Shown here: piece by piece, positions 45,990 through 56,300 of the stretch
Numbering within the stretch: position 1 is the first letter of the stretch
How the letters are laid out: each line of letters starts with the position of its first letter
Source: Meghimatium bilineatum
Lineage: Eukaryota; Mollusca; Gastropoda; Stylommatophora; Philomycidae
Reading direction: 5' to 3'
Length of the DNA: 64,000 nt
Assembly: GCA_034231615.1 (NCBI GenBank)
Contig: CM067316.1
Location: forward strand, 64,193,353 to 64,257,352
Position numbers and translations under genes: made by a program
The notes under the pieces: model-generated
What the model was told of the DNA's origin: nothing
Databases searched by the model: none
What the model saw: the letters and a program-made list of their open reading frames with translations, nothing else

Positions 45990-46655
45990 GAATGGCAACA
46001 GTGGCATGGACTCCTAGTTCAGGGAGCAAAGAATAGGACCAAAGTCTTTTTTCCAGACATGTTGTAAGAGGAGAGTAAGGAACGCGCTGGAGGATAGATA
46101 GCCTGACAACCTGTCATATGTTAAAAATATAATATTATCACATTCTGTCTTACTTTTGTCTTCTATAAAATTTCTTACTTTTATCTTCTATCAAATTTCT
46201 TACTTTTGTCTTCTATCAAGTGATCCCCATGGATGGTGAAGTGATCCAGGGCAGTGGACATTCCACATTTGTCTTTTTGTGGCAGACTTCTAAGTGACGG
46301 AGGAATCATAATTGCGGCAGCAAATCTGACAAAACAATGATATTTGTCCAGATGTGTGTCCAATGATATTAGCCCTGCTCCTGGCAGGACGTGGTAATCC
46401 TAGGATACTGCCACACTGGAATTTCTCCCTTCGGGGACTAAACATGCATCCATACACCTTCCTTACACAACCATACCTGTGAGACAACCTTAGATGTGTC
46501 CAGTTGTATATGTATAGAGATTCCCTTCGCTTGTGTAGCACGTGTGTAACACACGTGTAACACAACTGAGGAGAATATGTGCTTGTGTTAGAAAGGCTAT
46601 TTGATGTCAAGAACTAGCTACTCACAGTTGAAGGGATTATTTCGTCACCATCATT
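45990..46655 (+). mobile_element. Dispersed element R1, copy B
   Basis: GACTCCTAGTTCAGGG, GACATGTTGTAAGAGGAGAG TAAGGA, ACAACCTGTCATATG, GTGATCCCCATGGATGGTGA, GGACATTCCACATTTGTC, CCTAGGATACTGCCACACTG GAATTTCTCC, GGGGACTAAACATGCATCCA TACACC and GGGATTATTTCGTCACCATC. It is the shortest full-length copy, without the array of copy A or the hAT insertion of copy C. A short 25-bp repeat (TTCTTACTTTTATCTTCTATC) lies at 46150-46215. Confidence 0.85.
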
Positions 46656-46894
46656 TAATCACAAAATGAAAAGAGAGTGGTCAACAATAAGAACAATGTG
46701 ACATTATCACTATTACTAATTCAACTAATAAATAGTACAAATACAAAATGTAAAATACTGCAAAGAAAAATTAACACAGAGACACGGTCATTTTCTAGCT
46801 TAATATGTACTCTCAGCAGGAAAAATGAAATTCAACAGACGAAACTCGGAACAGGGTAATTGAAGCTATGCTAATCACTGGAAACACTCACAAT

Positions 46895-47070
46895 AATGCG
46901 GGCTGTATCTATATTTAGACCTGCCTTGTGAACGTCTACAGTGCCATTCTTACTCGTCATATTATGTTGTGAATGTGTTCTTGATAACGGTCATTTGGTA
47001 AACACCTCGATTTGTGTGCATGTATGTATATTTTCAGGAATTCGCAAAACTTTATTACCCTGTTCCAAGT
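46895..47070 (+). mobile_element. Dispersed repeat, copy 2 (partner of 27990-28175)
   Basis: GACCTGCCTTGTGAACGTCT ACAGTGCC, TGTTCTTGATAACGGTCATT TGGTAAACACCTCG and CGCAAAACTTTATTACCCTG align with the copy near 28.0 kb. Confidence 0.55.
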
Positions 47071-47269
47071 TTCCCTTTTTTCTACGTTATGGTCCAACAG
47101 AAACCTGTATCAAGAAACACACAAACAAACAGATGGTCAACTGTGTTCTACAATGTAATATAGTAATGAAACACGTATAATATAACTATACTAAGCAGAC
47201 ATGAGAAACAATATAAAACAGAGAACAAAAGCGATGTTAGATAGCGGCTAAAATATAAATTCATTTGAA

Positions 47270-47790
47270 AATAAATGTCTTAGAGAAGACTCTCAAATAT
47301 TGGTTGAGAAGAATTCAAGTCAAACATGCAAGTAAGAGGAGACATCAAACATGCAAGTAAGAGGAAACATCAAACATGCAAGTAAGAGGAGACATCAAAC
47401 ATGCAAGTAAGAGGAGACATCAAACATGCAAGTAAGAGGAGACATCAAACATGCAAGTAAGAGAAGACAGAAAACATGCAAGTAAGAGAAGACAGAAAAC
47501 ATGCAAGTAAGAGAAGACAGAAAACATCAGTATGAGAAGAAAACGATGGACTTATATTGGGCATGTACTAGAATGAATGAAAGCAGACTATCGCTACAAT
47601 TATTAAAAGAAGATGGCACAAGACAAAGAGAGACTTCACAGAACAACCGTCACAGAAGGTATGACTGTATGGGTATCAATAACATGCAAGAATTACACAC
47701 AGTAGCATCACATCGCTCGAACTGGAGAGTACTGGTTTCTGCTCCACGCACAGTATTGGACTCGGAAGGAGCATAGATAGATTGACATGT
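47270..47790 (+). pseudogene. LINE family D C-terminal relic with internal 25-bp array
   Basis: MRRKRWTYIG-like ATGAGAAGAAAACGATGGAC then, in the + frame, HVLRMNESRL-like CTRMNESRLSLQLLKEDG, QRETSQNNRHRRYDCMGINN and MQELHTVASHRSNWRVLVSA match the usual C-terminal block of another animal LINE group (RKRGRPKxTWRRT..., A.DR..WR.LV.AL). Upstream the sequence is filled by a CATGCAAGTAAGAGGAGACA TCAAA array (25 bp, eight copies, 47325-47525). The frame is not continuous with any RT. Confidence 0.8.
47325..47527. repeat. 25-bp tandem repeat, 8 copies
   Basis: CATGCAAGTAAGAGGAGACA at 47350 and 47375 and onwards. The last three copies carry AGACAGAAAA instead of AGACATCAAA. Confidence 0.96.
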
Positions 47791-47904
47791 AGGTAGACAG
47801 ATAGGCATATAGACAGATTAAGTAAATATTTATTGTGCATGTTGTGAAAGATCAATTTCTATTTGTATATGTATCCCGAAATACGCGATGTTCAGTTCGG
47901 TGCT

Positions 47905-48420
47905 TACCTCTAGTGTTTGTCTTATGGAAACAGAGTCATTACACATTCGCTCGTGTTTGTCTTATGGAAACAAGAGTCATTACACATTCGCCGGTGTATT
48001 GCCAAACTCAGATAAGGAGCAGAGAAGGTCAACACTATTTACCTTCAATACATATTCTTGGAGGAGAGGAGGGATGGCATAGGGTGGAGTTGACTGTCCC
48101 GTCCCATAGAGGATCAACGTGATGTAGTCCGGTGACGTTTGGGTCTTCTCTGTTGGACGGGACAGCCATCTCAACACCCAAACCTATCTAGTGGCCTCAT
48201 ACGACATTCATACACATCACGATGTTGCTATTCCTTGCTCCCTTTTCTGTCCCAGTTAAAACGCAGACGATACTTACTTTTTCATACTGACTGTTGGACA
48301 TTCTGTAGGATGGGACAGCCAATCCCAACATGCACAACTTTCTTAACCGTCTCTCACAGCATACATGGCAGTTAATGTTGCTATTATATGGTTCCTTTTC
48401 GTGATTCCGCAACAAACAGA
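47905..48420. mobile_element. 40-bp duplication, then M2 tail fragments
   Basis: TGTTTGTCTTATGGAAACA occurs twice about 40 bp apart (47917-47972). At 48110-48420 two tail-like segments, GACGGGACAGCCATCTCAAC with GTTGCTATTCCTTGCTCCC, and GATGGGACAGCCAATCCCAA with GTTGCTATTATATGGTTCC, match the M2 tail at 1700-1800. Confidence 0.55.
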
Positions 48421-49284
48421 CATTGCTCAGCGATTTATACCCCTATCTTGTTTCTGCACACACAAATTTCAAGAGCAGAGAATCATCTACTGGATATTAA
48501 GTCTTGAGTAGTAGCAGTAATATAAATAATAATAATAATAGTAATAATAAGCATAATGTTGACATTTGTTTTGACATTGCCAGCAACATTTATATATCAA
48601 TCCGCATTGCCAGTGCATTGTGATTGGCATTACTTCTTCATGCGTCGAATCTCAAGCTAGTCCTCGATAGATGAAACTACAAAACTGTAGCCTACTGCTA
48701 AACGATTGCAACAAAAATCTACCAAAGTCGATTGGAAATTAGAGAGTATTCGATCCTGATATCAGTTGTGTAGTTTACTGGTCGATTTCTGAATCTCTTG
48801 AAATATAATTGTGTGCGATGTGTCATTATCCATTCCTCTTTTGTTTCACGGGTGACTTATATCATCTAAACATTTGTTAAGTACTGTAGCTGTTTAAAAA
48901 ATATTATTGTGTTATTTCTATTCTGACGAAGGTTATTGACCGAAACGTCAATCGTTTACTTCCTTATTCTTGTTATTATCATAATAATACAGTCTTCATG
49001 ATTATTACTAGTTTTCTGTAAAATACGCGTGTAATTATGTATACAATATTTATTATTTGTTGACGTGAGCAGCAAGCAAGCTAATTCTTGGAGTTAATCT
49101 CCGACATGAACCAGGCATATCTCACCGCATGTACACGTGATCAGATGTCACTTGGAATATCTTGTCATGTGAATCGATGTAAACCTGACTGAACGATGGG
49201 CAGTGAGAAGGCTGATAGTCTGTCTAGTAAAATGGTACAACACAGACACTAACTATTCTATAGAGAAGCAAACAAAAATAAAAA
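48421..49284. other. No gene; one retroelement-like hairpin motif
   Basis: CTGACGAAGGTTATTGACCG AAACGTC at 48922-48948 resembles a motif frequent near retroelement ends. Short AAT tract at 48520-48550. Otherwise nothing. Confidence 0.45.
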
Positions 49285-49290
49285 TGAGAG

Positions 49291-49331
<41 letters not shown>

Positions 49332-50235
49332 AAGAAAGTGAGAAAGAAACAAAGAAAGAGAAAGAAAGAGAGAAATGAGGAGAGAAAGCAAAAGAGCGTG
49401 AGAGGCATCGTGGGAAAGAAAGAGAAGAGAGGAAAAGAAAGAAAAATAGAGAGAAAAGAACAAGAAAGAGGGAGAGAAATAACGAAAGAAAAATTTAAAG
49501 AGAGAGGTATAGAAATAGAGAGAAAGATAGAGGGATAGAAAGAGAGAAAAGGGAAAGAGAAAAATAAAGGAGAGCGAAAGAAATGGAAAAAAAGAATGAA
49601 AGAGAGAAAAAGAAAGAATGAATGAAATGGAGAAAGAAAGAGACAGCAAGAAAGAGAAAGATAGAATGAAAGAGATAGAAGGAAGGAAAGAGAGAAAAAA
49701 ATAAAGAGAAACAAAAAGAAAGCAAAATAGAGAGAAAGAAAGAAAGAAAGAAAGATAGAGAAAGAAAGAAATAAAGCGAATGAAAAACAGAAAGAGATAG
49801 AGTAGGAAAGAAAATGAGACAGTGAAGGAGAGAAAGAATGAGAGAAATAAAGGGGTAGAAAAAGAGAAAGAAAGAGAGAAAGAATGAGAGAAATAAAGGG
49901 GTAGAAAAATAGAAAGAAAGAGAGAAAGAATGAGAGAATGAAAAGGGTAGAAAAAGAGAAAGAAAGAGAGAAAGAATGAGAGAAAGAAAGGGGTAGAAAA
50001 AAAGAAAGAATGAGAGAAAGAATGAGAGAAGGAATGAGAGAAAGAATGAGAGAAAGAAAGAGAGAAAGACAGATAGAGAAAATAAGAGAAAGCAAGAATG
50101 TAAGAGATAGAGAAAGAAAGAAGGAAAGAGAGAAACAGATAGAAAGCGAAAGAAAGAAGGAGGGAGGAAGAGAGAAAGACAGAGAGGTAGATGGCAAGAC
50201 AGAGAGAGAGGGAGCGATGGAAAGATAAAGAGACG
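49285..50235. repeat. Polypurine tract of about 950 bp
   Basis: An almost pure A/G strand, (GA)n at about 49290-49326 followed by AAAGAGAGAAAGAAAGA with local 40-60 bp duplications (AGAATGAGAGAAATAAAGGG G repeated near 49840-49990). Antisense frames up to 314 codons of Ser/Phe/Leu are artefacts of this. It ends 73 bp before the acceptor of the first dystrobrevin exon in the window. Confidence 0.96.
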
Positions 50236-50308
50236 TGTTATTACATATAGAAATGCATCTTCAGTTTTTCATTGCTAAATATTAAATTTTTTGATTTTAC
50301 CCGGACAG

Positions 50309-50394
50309 TCACGGAGCACGGCGGAGCTGAATCTCTCTGTGGACAACAACCAGGCCCAACGGGAATTGATCGCTCAGCTAGAGGCTAAGAATAG
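50309..50394 (+). CDS. DTNA/DTNB: Dystrobrevin exon a (coiled-coil helix 1 start)
   Basis: The acceptor is CCGGACAG and the donor AG|GTAGGT. It encodes [20 protein letters not shown] then IAQLEAKN plus two bases of an Arg codon. The corresponding vertebrate segment has the same QQRELIAELENKNR pattern. The phase is 0 at the start and 2 at the end. Confidence 0.93.
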
Positions 50395-53300
50395 GTAGGT
50401 GGTCTCAACAGAAATTCAACAGGGAAGTGAACCCTTCAATTATATCTTACTTGTGATAACCTAAATTTAGACTAGAACCCTTCAATCATCCCTTCAATCA
50501 TCCCTTCAATCATCCTTTCAATCATCCCTTCAATCAACCCTTCAATCATATCTTACGTGTGATAACCTAGATTAAAATTATAATCCTGCAAATCTGCTGG
50601 TAGTCGTATTCGGTGATTGGTCACGGGTCAAATCTGATGATTCGTGTACGACCAAGTCCAGTACAGACCTGTGAACTAATAACCTAGAAGGTTGATTTTG
50701 ATTATTTCCTTGCATTTTAGTGGTTGGTCTTGGCTATTTTCGGCAGGTGACTCCAAGTATATAAACCAACGAATATCAAGTATAAGACCAACGAATATCA
50801 AGACAATAATCAACATGTAATAAATGAAAGATTGTTTACTTTTTGCACTTAGGTCTTCCATAAAGTTATAGGTCACGATTCTTGAGTAGTACCGAGACCA
50901 TCGATACAGATCGGTCACGCTAGTACCCGAGTTTGTAACTAGACACCTAATTTTCTATGCGCCAATGTGGCCACGTGCTAATGGAACGATGACAACCAAA
51001 CATTTCCATTTAGACTGACCCATATTTATAAATAGCTATTCCAGAAACTTGACACGCTACCCAGGCAGGTGGTGTATAGTCCATCGTAACCATGGAAATG
51101 GGGTGAAAGTTTAGAAAATGTAGCCGTTCACACATTCAAAGGTTATAGGTGAGAACACACACTCTTTGTCTTGTCTTCTGACATGAGAACACACACACTC
51201 GTTGTCTTGTCTTCTGACCGCTGTATGGTAGCAAACTGGAATATCCCGATGTATATGGAATATTTCGGTATTTGTTTCAAAGAAAATTGAGATTCTATGC
51301 ATGTGGATATTGTGTCTCTGTTAGGATTTGTTGGATTCTATGAGACATAAACAAGTTAATTTACCGAATAGAGTTGTCAATCGAATTTTTAAACTTAAGT
51401 TTAAGTATTTCATTATGTTGTTAAACTACCCACAAGTAAAAGCTACATAACTATAGGAGTTTGAGTTTTGTGAGCGGACATAGCTTCTCAAAGTATGTAT
51501 CACTTATTGTTTATGAATATTCTTTATACAGTCGATATTTCGCTATGCAGAAACTTGACATATAGACAGTTCCTATCTAACTCAATACGTGACCAATCGC
51601 AAAATAAGACCTAACAACAGAATCAAAACTAAACAAAATCAGCTTTCTTACCGTAATGTTTTTTATTATTGATGTGATTTTAGTTGGTCACTATTTATAT
51701 ACATACATACATACATACATACATACATACATACATACATACATACATACATACATACATACATACATACATACATACATACATACATACATACATACAT
51801 ACATACATACAGACATATAGATAGATAGATAGATAGATAGATAGTTTCTTCCACGCCCAGTAATCTACAGCCCTGATACACAATGCTTCGAGAAGAAACT
51901 TCATACTCAGAAAGGGTATATGTGTTATGCATTTTATATGCAGAAATTCAATCACAAAAACATCTGTAGCCATTTGGTGATACATATCACAGTTGATCAC
52001 CTTTGAGTAGCTATTTAGTGATATGATAGCTGATTACATTTGAGCAGGCTTCCTAGCTTCAATACGATCACAACAAGGGTAATTGCTTTGTCTTTAAAAC
52101 TCAGGGAAATCATGAGAGAGATCCAGCGTTTGAGATTGGAACAAGAAGCCTTTGCCCAGGAGGGCGGAGACACTAGCCAGTACAATCCTACACTGTTAAC
52201 TGAGCTCAGACTGTTGAGGCAACGAAAGGATGAATTGGAAGCTCGTATGCAATCCTTGCAGGAATCTAGGAAAGATTTAATGGTGCAGCTAGAGACGCTG
52301 ATGAAACTTCTCAAAGTATGTATCATTTATTTTTTTATGGAAATTTGGTCAAATTTAGATTATTATTCACTCCTTCCACAGCCAACTATAGAGAAGGAGA
52401 TACAACAAACGTAAACATCTACCCATCGGAGGCCTTTTAAAAAACCTAGCAACAAAAACATATTACAAGACTACATACAATTAGTCAACTATACAGTGTA
52501 CTGTACTCAAATACTACTTGATTAACTATACAGTGTACTGTACTCAAATACTACTTGATTAACTATACAGTGTACTGTACTCAAATACTACTTGATTAAC
52601 TATACAGTGTACTGTACTCAAATACTACTTGATTAACTATACAGTGTACTGTACTCAAATACTACTTGATTAACTATACAGTGTACTGTACTCAAATACT
52701 ACTTGATTAACTATACAGTGTACTGTACTCAAATACTACTTGATTAACTATACAGTGTACTGTACTCACATACAACTAGTCAACTATCCAGTGTACTGTT
52801 GTCTCAGTTTATGTCCTTTCCTCTAATCCACGAGATTAGCATCTCACAACACGGAAGAAGATGCAGTGCGTTCAATTATTTCTCCTCTTTGTTCTCTATT
52901 TATATTGTATTATGATAAAACCTATTTTCCCGAAACTTCATTTTTAAGTATTATTCACAAGACTAGCATATTGCGCGCCACTTCCATACACTAATCACGT
53001 ATCGCCAATCAATGAACAGAACGATATAGCCTTTCGTAGTGACGCCCAATAGAGTTGTGTTGTGGATATGTCAAGAAAAGCCTCCGATGAACGGATGTTG
53101 ACAAGTTAGTTGTTCTTCCTACTTTGACGCCAGCGGTTTCCCAGTGTGTCCTTCTTACTTTGACGCCAGCGGGTTTCCCAGTGTGATGTAATTTTGGGAG
53201 AATCCTATAATGCAGGTCACACAATATAGGGCCAAATCGTGACCGACCTACGGTATAGTCAACCAAACGTAAACATGTAACTAGTTTCCGATTTGCGTGA

Positions 53301-56300
53301 TATCTCTAGGTTGGCCGTGGCTATTTTTGCATGCGACTCCAAGTAAGTAAATAGCGACCAATCAAAATCCCAACAATAATCAAAACGTAACTAACGAGGT
53401 CCACATTAATTCAGTTAAAAGGCCTGTAGTACAGTCGATATCCACGGCGCTAATGCTAATGGATTGTCTATAATTGAGATCCTCGGAAAATGAGACATAT
53501 TGGCTAATAGGAAATCACCCCGTCTAAAATGACTAATTTGAATATTCCCTAGATTTTCATTGCTGTTCACGCAAAGTATAAGCCCAATGATCATGTCACA
53601 AATACGCACCAGATTTTTTGTTGCTGCTAAAAAGTACAGTAAAACTACATTATGTTACTGTTTTCAAATATTTAGAATTCACAGTGCCGTGCGACAGCAA
53701 TGCATGGGCTTATATCTATCTCAGGGTGCAAATAATAGGGATGCTGCCTACTTTCCACGAATATCGTTGGAGGCGACTAAGGAATATTAGGTGATAAGTT
53801 GACAACCTGTCACATGTGAAAAAAACATCCTTGTCTCAATTTCTTCTTTTTTTCTTCTATCACATAATCTCCATGGATGACGAAAAGATGCAGACATTGC
53901 ACCTTTGTTCATTTGTGACCGACAAAACAACGGGATATGCAATAGGGTTAGCGTCGGCAACCTATGGCACGCGTGCCACACTTGGCACGCCAAGCAATTT
54001 CAAATGGCACGCAGACTATTCACGTTTCCTGTAAAAAGTTGATTATAATTTTCACATGAAAGCAGTGCTAAATCCACAGCGTAGTCACCTAACACCTGAG
54101 CATTAAGAAAATTGTGTCAAACTCAAGGTGACAAAGTATTTTGTTGCTATTGAGCAACTGGTTAAGACCATGCAAGGGCAAGGCTCCCATTAATAATATA
54201 AAAGTTTTAAAAAAATCTTTCAAGAAACTCTATTTCTTTTAATGTTGTTTACAACTTTACATATTATTGAATATCACTATATATTAATTAATTAAAAATA
54301 AAATATATGGTAAAATAAGAATATTGGCCTCGACTTGTATAAAATGATATGTGATGTTGGCACTCTGAATGATTTGAAACCTTAAGTTGGCACACAGTTA
54401 GCAAAAGGTTGCCGGTACCTGCTATAGGGGACTATTTGTCATCACTGCGGATGGATTCGAAAATCTGACAGAAGAATGATGTTAATAGGCCCAGATGTGT
54501 GTACTATGCTTCTGACATGGCGTGGTAATCTTAGGATACTAGCACACTGGAATGTCTTCATTCGGGGACTAAACACGCATCCATATACCCCCCCCCCCCT
54601 TAAACAACCATGCCCCTGAAACACGTATATGAGTCCGGGTGCCGCCTCAGTTACACAACTGAGAAGAACCTGTGCTTTTGTCAGAAAAGCTACTGGCTAT
54701 CAAGTGCTACCTGCTCACAGCTAAAGAGATTATTTCATCATCATCATGTGTCAAGAGCTACCTGCTCACAGCTAAAGGAATTATTTCAATATTATCCTCA
54801 TCAAAGAAAAACAATTTAATTGGCGTATTAAACAGTATTGTTGACATCAACTTTTTGTCAACCACCTCCTTTCTACATGTTAAGAACTGTGGAACTTTCC
54901 CACACTCCCCATCCCCCTTAAATTGTTGACCTTGTATCCACTCTACCACCGATCCGAAAGTAAAAATTTTGTTTTTTACAATTTTACAAAAATGGTTATC
55001 GATAAGAAAGTGAACAGGACTTAATTTTAGCCCCCACCCTTTTTTAAATTATAAAAACCAAAGTGGCATCTACCATCGTATCTACTTGTAATTCCATCGA
55101 TTGTCCCAGCAGCCATTCCATCAAATTCAGTTGAAATGCCAGTTTGTTCATTACGAAACAATTGCATCACATAGAATCGGAATTAGTGCTTTTCAATGAA
55201 ATTTGACTTATTTCGTTGACATTTCAGTACAATGCCAAGTCTCAAATTAAAATGTCATCATAAATATACAGTCTGAACGTACAGATCCAATTCGTTCTTT
55301 TGTTATTTCAAAGTGTTCGCAATTTGATCTCTTTGAGCCAAAGATTAAATCATATTTGCCTATAGCATTTTCTTGTTTTCACAAACTCAAATGTTTCTGG
55401 CACATTAAAATACTTAATTGGTTTTAAAATGCTAATAACGCAGGGCACTGTGCTCGACATTTAGATTGAAGTCTGGCGTGAGACAATACGCCTTTATATC
55501 ATCCCTTTATTCAATATTTCAATCCAAATGTACTTGAAGAATGGTACTGTGTTGTGCAGACACAATGGGATATTAAATAAATTACATATTAATTTCTTGA
55601 TTAGAAATAAGCATCACTGTACACAGGGTATTCCCCTAAATGCCCCCCCCCCGGGTCAGTCCTCTAAAGGTATTTAAACTCAATGTCCTAGTCGTTGGTT
55701 TCTGGTATTTCAAGTGAGAATGCACTTTCTCCCCTCGTCGCTCCCATTTCTATTATTCTCTGAACATATACATTTGTCTCTTTTAGTATCCTCTTCATCA
55801 ATTTGTAGTGTATATCTATCCATAACTGTTCTCAATAACTCAGCTCGGTCTTTTCTCATCACTTTGTCATCAAGCATTACTCGCCATTGTATCAGCTCCA
55901 TCGTTGCCACTGACTCCCGCGTGGCCTGCACAGTAGATCAATGTGCTACTTTGAGCGCCGTTGACAAGAGAGGTCTACTCCTTACTTATCGTGCATTTTT
56001 CTATCTTATGCAACCTACTCTGGGAGTCTATTAGAATCACTTCCTACTCTGTGAGTCTATTAGAATCACTGTGAGTGATGGTGGTTGCATCATCAGCGAA
56101 GTGAGAATCACTGTATTCACTGTGAGTGCTGTGGTTACATCATCAACCAAGTGAGAAGCACTGTTATAACTCCTGCAGATTAGCGGGATGTAGTATGGAA
56201 TACTGAATGCTTTGTGTCATGGTTCATACCTGTGATATCTGCGATTTTCGGACTGACACATCCGATTTCAGCAGGGCTTAGGGTCACGTTTACTTTATAA

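Larger units (their letters stand above)
53685..54755 (+). mobile_element. Dispersed element R1, copy C, carrying a hAT insertion
   Basis: ATATCGTTGGAGGCGACTAA GGAATATTAGG, GACAACCTGTCACATGTG, ATAATCTCCATGGATGACGA, ACATTGCACCTTTGTTC, then the insertion, then TTAGGATACTAGCACACTGG AATGTC, GGGGACTAAACACGCATCCA TA and GAGATTATTTCATCATCATC. It lies in the dystrobrevin intron between exons b and c. Confidence 0.85.

Noticed and set aside
49253-50197. A 314-codon minus-strand frame, longest in the window
   Set aside because: It is the complement of the polypurine tract, so it consists of Ser/Phe/Leu and no domain. Composition alone keeps it open.
1-50308. Search for upstream dystrobrevin exons (ZZ finger, EF-hand-like region, DEEHRLIARYAARLA segment)
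   Set aside because: Reading both strands by eye I found no match; they are probably further upstream, but short exons could have been missed and a profile search is needed.
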